Below, in pieces: positions 10,202-23,014 of a stretch of 64,000 nt of DNA. The translations under genes and the position numbers were made by a program. The number at the start of each line of letters is the position of its first letter. Positions within the stretch are counted from its first letter, which is position 1. This DNA is from Eledone cirrhosa (Eukaryota > Mollusca > Cephalopoda > Octopoda > Eledonidae), in contig OZ024759.1 of NCBI GenBank assembly GCA_964016885.1, positions 4,840,546 to 4,904,545 on the forward strand, read 5' to 3'. Under the pieces are notes generated by a model. It was given only the letters and a program-made list of their open reading frames with translations. It did no database searches and was not told the DNA's origin.

Positions 10202-13200
10202 CAGAGGTCGGCATCCTTTTGGGGCGTGCGGGCCACATTGCTATGGAGTGTCACACAGGCAGGCCACATTTCTATGCAGTGTCTCACTGGCAGGCCACAT
10301 TGTTACGAAGTGTCTTGTCAGTTGCTCACATTGTTATACAGTGTCTTGTCAGCAGGCCACATAGCTATGGAGTGTCTTGTCAGCAGGCCACATAGCTATG
10401 GAGTGTCTTGTCAGCAGGCCACATAGCTATGGAGTGCCTTGTCAGCAGGCCACATAGCTGTACAGTGTCTTGTCAGCAGGCCACATAGCTATGCAGTGTC
10501 TTGTCAGCAGGCCACATTTCTATAGAGTGTCTTGTCAGCAGGCCACATAGCTATGGAGTGTCTTGTCAGCAGGCCACATTGTTACGAAGTGTCTTGTCAG
10601 TTGCTCACATTGCAATACAGTGTCTTGTCAGCAGGCCACATAGCTATGGAGTGTCTCACCAGCAGGCCACATTGCTATACAGTGTCTTGTCAGCAGGCCA
10701 CATAGCTATACAGTGTCTTGTCAGCAGGCCATATTGCTATGGAGTGTCTCACGAGCAGGCCACATAGCTATGGAGTGTCTTGTCAGCAGGCCACATTGCT
10801 ATAGAGTGTCTTGTCAGCAGGCCACATAGCTATGGAGTGTCTCACCAGCAGGCCACATTGCTATGCAGTGTCTCACCAGCAGGCCACATAGCTATGCAGT
10901 GTCTCACCAGCAGGCCACATAGCTATGCAGTGTCTCACCAGCAGGCCACATTGCTATGCAGTGTCTTGTCAGCAGGCCATATTGCTATGTAGTGTCTCAC
11001 TAGCAGGCCACATAGCTATGCAGTGTCTCACCAGCAGGCCACATTGCTATGTAGTGTCTCACCAGCAGGCCACATTGCTATGTAGTGTCTCACCAGCAGG
11101 CCACATTGCTATGTAGTGTCTTGTCAGCAGGCCACATAGCTATGTAGTGTCTCGTCAACAGGCCACATAGCTATGTAGTGTCTCACCAGCAGGCCACATT
11201 GCTATGTAGTGTCTCACCAGCAGGCCACATTGCTATGTAGTGTCTCACCAGCAGGCCACATTGCTATGTAGTGTCTTGTCAGCAGGCCACATAGCTATGT
11301 AGTGTCTCGTCAGCAGGCCACATAGCTATGGAGTGTCTTGTCGGCAGGCCACATAGCTATGGAGTGTCTCACCAGCAGGCCACATAGCTATGGAGTATCT
11401 CACCAGCAGGCCACATTGTTACGAAGTGTCTTGTCAGTTGCTCACATTGCAATACAGTGTCTTGTCAGCAGGCCACATAGCTATGGAGTGTCTTGTCAGC
11501 AGGCCACATAGCTATGGAGTGTCTCACCAGCAGGCCACATTGCTATACAGTGTCTTGTCAGCAGGCCACATAGCTATGGAGTGTCTTGTCAGCAGGCCAC
11601 ATAGCTATGGAGTGTCTCACCAGCACGCCACATTGCTATACAGTGTCTTGTCAGCAGGCCACATAGCTATACAGTGTCTTGTCAGCAGGCCATATTGCTA
11701 TGTAGTGTCTCACCAGCAGGCCACATAGCTATGGAGTGTCTTGTCAGCGGGCCACATAGCTATGGAGTGTTTCAGCAGCAGGCCACATAGCTATGCAGTG
11801 TCTTGTCAGCAGGCCACATACAGTGTCTTGTCAGCAGGCCATATTGCTATGCAGTGTCTTGCCAGCAGGCCACATTGCTATAGAGTGTCTTGTCAGCAGG
11901 CCACATAGCCATGGAGTGTCTCACCAGCAGGCCACATTGCTATGCAGTGTCTCACCAGCATGCCACATAGCTATGTAGTGTCTTGTAAACAGGCCACATA
12001 GCTATGCAGTGTCTCACCAGCAGGCCACATAGCTATGCAGTGTCTCACCAGCAGGCCACATTGCTATGCAGTGTCTCACCAGCAGGCCACATTGCTATGT
12101 AGTGTTTCACCAGCAGGCCACATTGCTATGTAGTGTCTCACCAGCAGGCCACATTGCTATGTAGTGTCTTGTCAGCAGGCCATATTGCTATGCAGTTTCT
12201 CACCAGCAGGCCACATAGCTATGTAGTGTCTTGTCAGCAGGCCACATAGCTATGCAGTGTCTCACCAGCAGGCCACATTGCTATGCAGTGTCTCACCAGC
12301 AGGCCACATTGCTATGCAGTGTCTTGTCAGCAGGCCATATTGCTATGTAGTGTCTCACCAGCAGGCCACATAGCTATGTAGTGTCTCGTCAGCAGGCCAC
12401 ATAGCTATGGAGTGTCTTGTCGGCAGGCCACATAGCTATGCAGTGTCTCACCAGCAGGCCACATAGCTATGCAGTGTCTCACCAGCAGGCCACATAGCTA
12501 TGGAGTGTCTCACCAGCAGGCCACATAGCTATGGAGTGTCTCACCAGCAGGCCACATTGCTATGCAGTTTCTCACCAGCAGGCCACATTGCTATGTAGTG
12601 TCTCACCAGCAGGCCACATTGCTATGCAGTTTCTCACCAGCAGGCTACATAGCTATGTAGTGTCTCACCAGCAGGCCACATAGCTATGTAGTGTCTCACC
12701 AGCAGGCCACATAGCTATGTAGTGTCTCACCAGCAGGCCACATAGCTATGTAGTGTCTCACCAGCAGGCCACATAGCTATGTAGTGTCTCGTCAGCAGGC
12801 CACATAGCTATGGAGTGTCTTGTCGGCAGGCCACATAGCTATGGAGTGTCTCACCAGCAGGCCACATAGCTATGTAGTGTCTCGTCAACAGGCCACATAG
12901 CTATGGAGTGTCTTGTCAGCAGGCCACATTGCTATAGAGTGTCTTGTCAGCAGGCCACATAGCTATGGAGTGTCTCACCAGCAGGCCACATTGCTATGCA
13001 GTGTCTCACCAGCAGGCCACATAGCTATGCAGTGTCTCACCAGCAGGCCACATAGCTATGCAGTGTCTCACCAGCAGGCCACATTGCTATGCAGTGTCTT
13101 GTCAGCAGGCCATATTGCTATGTAGTGTCTCACCAGCAGGCCACATAGCTATGTAGTGTCTCGTCAGCAGGCCACATAGCTATGGAGTGTCTTGTCGGCA

Positions 13201-16200
13201 GACCACATAGCTATGCAGTGTCTCACTAGCAGGCCACATAGCTATGCAGTGTCTCACCAGCAGGCCACATTGCTATGTAGTGTCTCACCAGCAGGCCACA
13301 TTGCTATGTAGTGTCTCACCAGCAGGCCACATTGCTATGTAGTGTCTTGTCAGCAGGCCACATAGCTATGTTGTGTCTCGTCAACAGGCCACATAGCTAT
13401 GTTGTGTCTCGTCAACAGGCCACATAGCTATGTAGTGTCTCACCAGCAGGCCACATTGCTATGTAGTGTCTCACCAGCAGGCCACATTGCTATGTAGTGT
13501 CTCACCAGCAGGCCACATTGCTATGTAGTGTCTTGTCAGCAGGCCACATAGCTATGTAGTGTCTCGTCAGCAGGCCACATAGCTATGGAGTGTCTTGTCG
13601 GCAGGCCACATAGCTATGTTGTGTCTCGTCAACAGGCCACATAGCTATGTTGTGTCTCGTCAACAGGCCACATAGCTATGTAGTGTCTCACCAGCAGGCC
13701 ACATTGCTATGTAGTGTCTCACCAGCAGGCCACATAGCTATGGAGTATCTCACCAGCAGGCCACATTGTTACGAAGTGTCTTGTCAGTTGCTCACATTGC
13801 AATACAGTGTCTTGTCAGCAGGCCACATAGTTATGGAGTGTCTTGTCAGCAGGCCACATAGCTATGGAGTGTCTCACCAGCAGGCCACATTGCTATACAG
13901 TGTCTTGTCAGCAGGCCACATAGCTATGGAGTGTCTTGTCAGCAGGCCACATAGCTATGGAGTGTCTCACCAGCAGGCCACATTGCTATACAGTGTCTTG
14001 TCAGCAGGCCACATAGCTATACAGTGTCTTGTCAGCAGGCCATATTGCTATGGAGTGTCTCACCAGCAGGCCACATAGCTATGGAGTGTCTTGTCAGCGG
14101 GCCACATAGCTATGGAGTGTTTCACCAGCAGGCCACATAGCTATGCAGTGTCTTGTCAGCAGGCCACATACAGTGTCTTGTCAGCAGGCCATATTGCTAT
14201 GCAGTGTCTTGTCAGCAGGCCAGATTGCTATAGAGTGTCTTGTCAGCAGGCCACATAGCCATGGAGTGTCTCACCAGCAGGCCACATTGCTATGCAGTGT
14301 CTCACCAGCATGCCACATAGCTATGTAGTGTCTTGTAAACAGGCCACATAGCTATGCAGTGTCTCACCAGCAGGCCACATAGCTATGCAGTGTCTCACCA
14401 GCAGGCCACATTGCTATGCAGTGTCTCACCAGGAGGCCACATTGCTATGTAGTGTCTCACCAGCAGGCCACATTGCTATGTAGTGTCTCACCAGCAGGCC
14501 ACATTGCTATGTAGTGTCTCACCAGCAGGCCACATTGCTATGCAGTGTCTCACCAGCAGGCCACATAGCTATGCAGTGTCTCACCAGCAGGCCACATTGC
14601 TATGCAGTGTCTCACCAGCAGGCCACATTGCTATGTAGTGTCTCACCAGCAGGCCACATAGCTATGTAGTGTCTCGTCAGCAGGCCACATAGCTATGGAG
14701 TGTCTTGTCGGCAGGCCACATAGCTATGCAGTGTCTCACCAGCAGGCCACATAGCTATGCAGTGTCTCACCAGCAGGCCACATAGCTATGGAGTGTCTCA
14801 CCAGCAGGCCACATAGCTATGGAGTGTCTCACCAGCAGGCCACATTGCTATGCAGTTTCTCACCAGCAGGCCACATTGCTATGTAGTGTCTCACCAGCAG
14901 GCCACATTGCTATGCAGTTTCTCACCAGCAGGCTACATAGCTATGTAGTGTCTCACCAGCAGGCCACATAGCTATGTAGTGTCTCACCAGCAGGCCACAT
15001 AGCTATGTAGTGTCTCACCAGCAGGCCACATAGCTATGTAGTGTCTCACCAGCAGGCCACATAGCTATGTAGTGTCTCGTCAGCAGGCCACATAGCTATG
15101 GAGTGTCTTGTCGGCAGGCCACATAGCTATGGAGTGTCTCACCAGCAGGCCACATAGCTATGTAGTGTCTCGTCAGCAGGCCACATAGCTATGGAGTGTC
15201 TTGTCAGCAGGCCACATTGCTATAGAGTGTCTTGTCAGCAGGCCACATAGATAATGGAGTGTCTCACCAGCAGGCCACATTGCTATGCAGTGTCTCACCA
15301 GCAGGCCACATAGCTATGCAGTGTCTCACCAGCAGGCCACATAGCTATGCAGTGTCTCACCAGCAGGCCACATTGCTATGCAGTGTCTTGTCAGCAGGTC
15401 ATATTGCTATGTAGTGTCTCACCAGCAGGCCACATAGCTATGTAGTGTCTCGTCAGCAGGCCACATAGCTATGGAGTGTCTTGTCGGCAGACCACATAGC
15501 TATGCAGTGTCTCACTAGCAGGCCACATAGCTATGCAGTGTCTCACCAGCAGGCCACATTGCTATGTAGTGTCTCACCAGCAGGCCACATTGCTATGTAG
15601 TGTCTCACCAGCAGGCCACATTGCTATGTAGTGTCTTGTCAGCAGGCCACATAGCTATGTAGTGTCTCGTCAACAGGCCACATAGCTATGTAGTGTCTCA
15701 CCAGCAGGCCACATTGCTATGTAGTGTCTCACCAGCAGGCCACATTGCTATGTAGTGTCTCACCAGCAGGCCACATTGCTATGTAGTGTCTTGTCAGCAG
15801 GCCACATAGCTATGTAGTGTCTCGTCAGCAGGCCACATAGCTATGGAGTGTCTTGTCGGCAGGCCACATAGCTATGGAGTGTCTCACCAGCAGGCCACAT
15901 AGCTATGGAGTATCTCACCAGCAGGCCACATTGTTACGAAGTGTCTTGTCAGTTGCTCACATTGCAATACAGTGTCTTGTCAGCAGGCCACATAGCTATG
16001 GAGTGTCTTGTCAGCAGGCCACATAGCTATGGAGTGTCTCACCAGCAGGCCACATTGCTATACAGTGTCTTGTCAGCAGGCCACATAGCTGTGGAGTGTC
16101 TTGTCAGCAGGCCACATAGCTATGGAGTGTCTCACCAGCAGGCCACATTGCTATACAGTGTCTTGTCAGCAGGCCACATAGCTATACAGTGTCTTGTCAG

Positions 16201-18478
16201 CAGGCCATATTGCTATGGAGTGTCTCACCAGCAGGCCACATAGCTATGGAGTGTATTGTCAGCGGGCCACATAGCTATGGAGTGTTTCACCAGCAGGCCA
16301 CATAGCTATGCAGTGTCTTGTCAGCAGGCCACATACAGTGTCTTGTCAGCAGGCCATATTGCTATGCAGTGTCTTGTCAGCAGGCCACATTGCTATAGAG
16401 TGTCTTGTCAGCAGGCCACATAGCCATGGAGTGTCTCACCAGCAGGCCACATTGCTATGCAGTGTCTCACCAGCATGCCACATAGCTATGTAGTGTCTTG
16501 TAAACAGGCCACATAGCTATGCAGTGTCTCACCAGCAGGCCACATAGCTATGCAGTGTCTCACCAGCAGGCCACATTGCTATGCAGTGTCTCACCAGCAG
16601 GCCACATTGCTATGTAGTGTCTCACCAGCAGGCCACATTGCTATGTAGTGTCTCACCAGCAGGCCACATTGCTATGTAGTGTCTTGTCAGCAGGCCATAT
16701 TGCTATGCAGTTTCTCACCAGCAGGCCACATAGCTATGTAGTGTCTTGTCAGCAGGCCACATAGCTATGCAGTGTCTCACCAGCAGGCCACATTGCTATG
16801 CAGTGTCTCACCAGCAGGCCACATTGCTATGCAGTGTCTTGTCAGCAGGCCATATTGCTATGTAGTGTCTCACCAGCAGGCCACATAGCTATGTAGTGTC
16901 TCGTCAGCAGGCCACATAGCTATGGAGTGTCTTGTCGGCAGGCCACATAGCTATGCAGTGTCTCACTAGCAGGCCACATAGCTATGGAGTGTCTCACCAG
17001 CAGGCCACATAGCTATGGAGTGTCTCACCAGCAGGCCACATTGCTATGCAGTTTCTCACCAGCAGGCCACATTGCTTTGTAGTGTCTCACCAGCAGGCCA
17101 CATTGCTATGCAGTTTCTCACCAGCAGGCTACATAGCTATGTAGTGTCTCACCAGCAGGCCACATAGCTATGTAGTGTCTCACCAGCAGGCCACATAGCT
17201 ATGTAGTGTCTCACCAGCAGGCCACATAGCTATGTAGTGTCTCGTCAGCAGGCCACATAGCTATGGAGTGTCTTGTCGGCAGGCCACATAGCTATGGAGT
17301 GTCTCACCAGCAGGCCACATAGCTATGTAGTGTCTCGTCAGCAGGCCACATAGCTATGGAGTGTCTTGTCGGCAGGCCACATAGCTATGGAGTGTCTCAC
17401 CAGCAGGCCACATAGCTATGGAGTGTCTCACCAGCAGGCCACATTGCTATGTAGTGTCTCACCAGCAGGCCACATAGCTATGGAGTGTCTCACCAGCAGG
17501 CCACATTGCTATGTAGTGTCTCACCAACAGGCCACATAGCTATGTAGTGTCTCACCAGCAGGCCACATAGCTATGTAGTGTCTCGTCAGCAGGCCACATA
17601 GCTATGGAGTGTCTTGTCGGCAGGCCACATAGCTATGGAGTGTCTCACCAGCAGGCCACATAGCTATGGAGTGTCTTGTCAGCAGGCCACATTGCTATGT
17701 AGTGTCTCACCAGCAGGCCACATAGCTATGGAGTGTCTCACCAGCAGGCCACATTGCTATGTAGTGTCTCGTCAGCAGGCCACATAGCTATGCAGTATCT
17801 CATCAGCAGGCCGCATTGCTATGTAGTGTCTCGTCGGCAGGCCATGATATAAAATAAGTAATGAGAACATATGTAAAAATGAATGCAGTAATATAATAAA
17901 ATACTCTGACAATTTTAATAAACTCTGACAAAGCCATGACACCTGGCAGTGTATTTAAACCAGGGTTGCCATTTGTTCATTGAACATATTTACTTCTAAT
18001 AATACTGAACACTTTTAACATAGAAAAATAAATAAACATTGATTATTATCAAATACAGTCCCTTACAGATGTTTTACTAGGAGACAGCTAACTAAAATGA
18101 ACAATTTTGAGGATGAAATGAAATAACTATGTCAGACATACTGACTTTTTTAGGTAAGTCTGGGTCATTTCACATCCCTGCCATACAGATACTATGTATG
18201 TACATATATACACGAATACACACACACAGTCCCTTTGACCTCGATGTCTGACTATTCTATCTCTCTGAGTTTGATTGTTTCTTACTGTCACATTAAAACA
18301 TTACGTTCAGTTAAGTGAGTCTTGTGGTTAGACGTGTTCTCTAGTTGGTATTTTAATCCCAAATAATTCAGAACACTTTTTCAGGGGATCGCTTAGTCTA
18401 AGATTGAAACCTGTCGGCAGGCCAGATGTGGCCCGCGGGCCAGATGTGGCCTACGGGCCAGGGATTTAATGACCCCTA
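10202..18478. mobile_element. hAT-like non-autonomous element bloated by a 31-bp array (copy 1)
   Basis: Left end CAGAGGTCGGCATCCTTTTG; right end, reversed, TAGGGGTCATTAAATCCC. Both sides are GC-rich 'GCGGGCC'/'GGCCCGCGGGCC' stretches typical of this hAT type. An 8-bp target duplication ATCTATAC flanks it at 10194-10201 and 18479-18486; hAT transposases make 8-bp duplications. No transposase remains. Interior: the 31-bp array (about 10231-17840), then about 640 bp of unique AT-rich sequence. Confidence 0.8.
10231..17840. repeat. 31-bp tandem array, about 245 copies, with higher-order structure
   Basis: Unit CAGCAGGCCACATAGCTATG plus GAGTGTCTTGT (31 bp). The main variants are TAGCTATG/TTGCTATG and CTTGTCAGC/CTCACCAGC. 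Rare marker variants recur in order: a 25-bp short unit (GGCCACATACAGTG) at 11811, 14161 and 16326, and the TTGTTACGAAGTG plus TTGCTCACATTGC pair near 11419, 13769 and 15933. This defines higher-order blocks of 2350 and 2165 bp. Since 31 is not divisible by three, ORFs in it cycle through all frames every 93 bp and are not genes. Confidence 0.95.
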
Positions 18479-18593
18479 ATCTATACTATAGTGATATCAA
18501 CTATTTTATATCTATATCATCTGTACTATATCCCTACAACCTATATTATATCTATAGCTATACTATATCTATTCCTCTATATTATATCTATTG

Positions 18594-18745
18594 AAGGCGC
18601 AAGGATTAGTGGTAAGAGCGTCAGGCTTACAATCATAAAGTTGTGAGTTCGATGCCTGAATCTTACTGTGTTTTGTGTTCTTGAACAACTCACTTTATTT
18701 CATGTTGCTCAAGATACTCTGCTATAGAAATGAGTTGTGATGTCA
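18594..18745 (+). mobile_element. tRNA-derived SINE head (copy 1)
   Basis: tRNA-like head (AAGGATTAGTGGTAAGAGCG; TTGTGAGTTCGATGCC) joined to the conserved 'CTTGAACAACTCACTTTATT' centre. The 3' tail is missing; sequence passes directly into an EGF half-module. An identical arrangement is at 22764-22915. Confidence 0.75.
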
Positions 18746-18747
18746 CA

Positions 18748-18800
18748 CTTTCAATAGGAACACACACCTGTCTCTCAGTTACACCTGCTGTTGTTTTATT
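18748..18800 (-). pseudogene. Truncated EGF half-module (copy 1)
   Basis: Short minus-strand remnant of an EGF exon around 'AACACACACCTGTCTCTCAG' on the plus strand. It is followed by the linker TTTCAATATATTATGCTAC that marks the intron next to EGF donors. Not functional. Confidence 0.55.
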
Positions 18801-18840
18801 TCAATATATTATGCTACAACAAAGTTATGCTACATCACTT

Positions 18841-19020
18841 ATCTTATTAGAAATATGGTAATGAAAGGGTTAATGACATAGACAGTGTCTTTCATTATAA
18901 ATGTGGTAATGAAAGGGTTAATGACATAGACAGTGTCTTTCATTAGAAATGTGGTAATGAAAGGGTTAATGACATAGACAGTGTCTTTCATTAGAAATGT
19001 GGTAATGAAAGGGTTAATTA
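18841..19020. repeat. Short 48-bp array next to an exon donor
   Basis: Nearly four units of the TTTCATTAGAAATATGG subtype. It lies between CTACATCACTTATCTT and TACTACACCATATACC, which look like a duplicated version of the linker/donor region. Confidence 0.85.
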
Positions 19021-19033
19021 CTACACCATATAC

Positions 19034-19171
19034 CTGTATGACAGTTGCTACCTTCATAACCAGCAGCACATCCTCCACTAGAACACACACCTGTCTGTTT
19101 GTTACATTTACTGTTGTCAACACAGTGACATGTGTTGCCACAGTTGGCTCCAAATTTACCTGATTTACAGA
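19034..19171 (-). CDS. EGF-like module exon (intact)
   Basis: 138-bp phase 1-1 exon, acceptor ATTTCCAG, donor GTATATGG. Encodes CKSGKFGANCGNTCHCVDNS then KCNKQTGVCSSGGCAAGY and EGSNCHT. Paralogue of the exon at 9956; the three residue differences are F/Y, V/A and H/Q. Reading frame and splice sites are intact. Confidence 0.85.
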
Positions 19172-19279
19172 CTGGAAATAAAATATGAGAACAATGACAA
19201 TTATAACAACATTTACACTATACAAGATAATAAATATCACAATATTATATCATCTATATTATAGTGTTGTCATCTATAC

Positions 19280-22200
19280 CAGAGGTCGGCATCCTTTTGG
19301 GGTGTGCGGGCCACATTGCTATGGAGTGCCACACAGGCAGGCCACATTTCTATGCAGTGTCTCACTGGCAGGCCACATTGTTACGAAGTGTCTTGTCAGT
19401 TGCTCACATTGCTATACAGTGTCTTGTCAGCAGGCCACATTGCTATGGAGTGTCTTGTCAGCAGGCCACATTGCTATGGAGTGTCTTGTCAGCAGGCCAC
19501 ATAGCTATGGAGTGTCTTGTCAGCAGGCCACATAGCTATGGAGTGTCTCACCAGCAGGCCACATTGCTATGGAGTGTCTTGTCAGCAGCCCACATAGCTA
19601 TGGAGTGTCTTGTCAGCAGCCCACATAGCTATGGAGTGTCTTGTCAGCAGGCCACATTGCTATACAGTATCTTGTCAGCAGGCCACATAGCTATGGAGTG
19701 TCTCACCAGCAGGCCACATTGCTATGGAGTGTCTTGTCAGCAGGCCACATAGCTATGGAGTGTCTTGTCAGCAGGCCACATAGCTATGGAGTGTCTCACC
19801 AGCAGGCCACATAGCTATGTAGTGTCTTGTCAGCAGGCCACATAGCTATACAGTGTCTTGTCAGCAGGCCACATAGCTATGTAGTGTCTAACCAGCAGGC
19901 CACATAGCTATGTAGTGTCTTGTCAACAGGCCACATAGCTATGGAGTGTCTCACCAGCAGGCCACATAGCTATGTAGTGTGTCACCAGCAGGCCACATAG
20001 CTATGGAGTGTCTCACCAGCAGGCCACATAGCTATGGAGTGTCTTGTCAGCAGGCCACATTGCAATGCAGTGTTTCACCAGCAGGCCACATAGCTATGGA
20101 GTGTCTCACCAGCAGGCCACATAGCTATGGAGTGTCTCACCAGCAGGCCACATAGCTATGGAGTGTCTCACCAGCAGGCCACATAGCTATGTAGTGTCTC
20201 ACCAGCAGGCCACATAGCTATGTAGTGTCTCACCAGCAGGCCACATAGCTATGTAGTGTCTTGTCAGCAGGCCACATAGCTATGGAGTGTCTCACCAGCA
20301 GGCCACATAGCTATGTAGTGTCTCACCAGCAGGCCACATAGCTATGGAGTGTCTCACCAGCAGGCCACATAGCTATAGAGTGTCTTGTCAGCAGGCCACA
20401 TTGCAATGCAGTGTTTCACCAGCAGGCCACATAGCTATGGAGTGTCTCACCAGCAGGCCACATAGCTATGGAGTGTCTCACCAGCAGGCCACATAGCTAT
20501 GGAGTGTCTCACCAGCAGGCCACATAGCTATGTAGTGTCTCACCAGCAGGCCACATAGCTACTTAGTGTCTTGTCAGCAGGCCACATTGCAATGCAGTGT
20601 TTCACCAGCAGGCCACATAGCTATGCAGTGTCTCACCAGCAGGCCACATAGCTATGTAGTGTCTTGTCAGCAGGCCACATAGCTATACAGTGTCTTGTCA
20701 GCAGGCCACATAGCTATGGAGTGTCTCACCAGCAGGCCACATAGCTATGGAGTGTCTCACCAGCAGGCCACATAGCTATGGAGTGTCTCACCAGCAGATC
20801 ACATAGCTATGGAGTGTCTCACCAGCAGGCCACATAGCTATGTAGTGTCTTGTCAGCAGGCCACATAGCTATACAGTGTCTTGTCAGCAGGCCACATAGC
20901 TATGGAGTGTCTCACCAGCAGGCCACATTGCTATGCAGTGTCTTGTCAGCAGGCCACATAGCTATGTAGTGTCTCACCAGCAGGCCACATAGCTATGTAG
21001 TGTCTTGTCAGCAGGCCACATAGCTATGGAGTGTCTCACCAGCAGGCCACATAGCTATGGAGTGTCTCACCAGCAGGCCACATTGCTATGTAGTGTCTCA
21101 CCAGCAGGCCACATAGCTATGCAGTGTCTCACCAGCAGGCCACATTGCTATGCAGTGTCTTGTCAGCAGGCCACATAGCTATGGAGTGTCTCACCAGCAG
21201 GCCACATAGCTATGGAGTGTCTCACCAGCAGATCACATAGCTATGGAGTGTCTCACCAGCAGGCCACATAGCTATGTAGTGTCTTGTCAGCAGGCCACAT
21301 AGCTATACAGTGTCTTGTCAGCAGGCCACATAGCTATGGAGTGTCTCACCAGCAGGCCACATTGCTATGCAGTGTCTTGTCAGCAGGCCACATAGCTATG
21401 TAGTGTCTCACCAGCAGGCCACATAGCTATGTAGTGTCTTGTCAGCAGGCCACATAGCTATACAGTGTTTTGTCAGCAGGCCACATAGCTATGGAGTGTC
21501 TCACCAGCAGGCCACATAGCTATGGAGTGTCTCACCAGCAGGCCACATTGCTATGTAGTGTCTCACCAGCAGGCCACATAGCTATGCAGTGTCTCACCAG
21601 CAGGCCACATTGCTATGCAGTGTCTTGTCAGCAGGCCACATAGCTATGCAGTGTCTCACCAGCAGGCCACATAGCTATCTAGTGTCTCACCAGCAGGCCT
21701 CATAGCTATGTAGTGTCTCGTCAGCAGGCCACATAGCTATGGAGTGTTTCACCAGCAGGCCACATAGCTATGTAGTGTCTCGTCAGCAGGCCACATAGCT
21801 ATGCAGTGTCTTGTCAGCAGGCCACATTGCTATGTAGTGTCTCGTCAGCAGGCCACATTGCTATGTAGTGTCTCGTCAGCAGGACACATAGCTATGTAGT
21901 GTCTCGTCAGCAGGCCACATTGCTATGTAGTGTCTCGTCAGCAGGACACATAGCTATGGAGTGTCTCACCAGCAGGCCACATAGCTATGGAATGTCTCAC
22001 CAGCAGGCCACATTGCTATGTAGTGTCTCGTTGGCAGGCCATGATATCAAATAAGTAATGAGAACATATGTAAAAAGAATGCAGTAATATAATAAAATAC
22101 TCTGACAGTTTTAATAAACTCTGACAAAGCCATGACACCTGGCAGTGTATTTAAACCAGGGTTGCCATTTGTTCATTGAACATATTTACTTCTAATAATA

Positions 22201-22648
22201 CTGAACACTTTTAACACAGAAAAATAAATAAACATTGATTATTATCAAATACAGTCCCTTACAGATGTTTTACTAGGAGACAGCTAACTAAAATGAACAA
22301 TTTTGAGGATGAAATGAAATAACTATGTCAGACATACTGACTTTTTTAGGTAAGTCTGGGTCATTTCACATCCCTGCCATACAGATACTATGTATGTACA
22401 TATATACACGAATACACACACACAGTCCCTTTGACCTCGATGTCTGACTATTCTATCTCTCTGAGTTTGATTGTTTCTTACTGTCACATTAAAACATTAC
22501 GTTCAGTTAAGTGAGTCTTGTGGTTAGACGTGTTCTCTAGTTGGTATTTTAATCCCAAATAATTCGGAACAATTTTTAAGGGGATCGCTTAGTCTAAGAT
22601 TAAAACCTGTCGGCAGGCCAGATGTGGCCAGGGATTTGATGACCCCTA
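19280..22648. mobile_element. hAT-like non-autonomous element with 31-bp array (copy 2)
   Basis: Same left end (CAGAGGTCGGCATCC), same right end (GATGACCCCTA) and the same 8-bp flank ATCTATAC (19272-19279 and 22649-22656) as the element at 10202. Identical flanks at both copies mean the element was copied with its surroundings, not inserted twice. Its array is about a third as long (19310-22045, about 88 units). Confidence 0.8.
19310..22045. repeat. 31-bp tandem array, about 88 copies
   Basis: Same unit as at 10231-17840, but dominated by the TAGCTATGGAGTGTCTCACC variant. It has its own recurrent blocks, for example 'TTGCAATGCAGTGTTTCACC' near 20062, 20401 and 20587, and 'CAGCAGATCACATAG' near 20793 and 21227. 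It expanded separately from copy 1. Confidence 0.93.
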
Positions 22649-22763
22649 ATCTATACTATAGTGATATCAACTATTTTATATCTATATCATCTGTACTATA
22701 TCCCTACAACCTATATTATATCTATAGCTATACTATATCTATTCCTCTATATTATATCTATTG

Positions 22764-22915
22764 AAGGCGCAAGGATTAGTGGTAAGAGCGTCAGGCTTAC
22801 AATCATAAAGTTGTGAGTTCGATGCCTGAATCTTGCTGTGTTTTGTGTTCTTGAACAACTCACTTTATTCCATGTTGCTCAAGATACTCTGCTATAGAAA
22901 TGAGTTGTGATGTCA
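22764..22915 (+). mobile_element. tRNA-derived SINE head (copy 2)
   Basis: Duplicate of the SINE head at 18594-18745, differing by a few bases. Part of the segmental duplication. Confidence 0.72.
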
Positions 22916-22917
22916 AA

Positions 22918-22972
22918 CTTTCAATAAGAACACACACCTGTCTCTAAGTTACACCTGCTGTTGTTTTGTTTC
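22918..22972 (-). pseudogene. Truncated EGF half-module (copy 2)
   Basis: Duplicate of the half-module at 18748-18800 with the same linker. Carries an intact CTTACC donor-like sequence at its left side of the next array (about 23008-23013). Confidence 0.5.
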
Positions 22973-23014
22973 AATATATTATGCTACAACAAAGTTATGC
23001 TACATCACTTACCT

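Noticed and set aside
10186..19752. Series of ORFs with SAGHIAMECLVSRPHSYGV phrases
   Set aside because: They come from the 31-bp array, which cycles through three frames every 93 bp; equivalent ORFs appear wherever the array runs.
10231..22045. 31-bp repeats as a CRISPR array
   Set aside because: Head-to-tail repeats with no unique spacers, in a eukaryotic intron inside a transposon; no cas genes.
18594..22915. Independent insertion of two hAT-like elements into the same 8-bp target
   Set aside because: Exon, linker, SINE head and half-module flank both copies identically, so segmental duplication is simpler.
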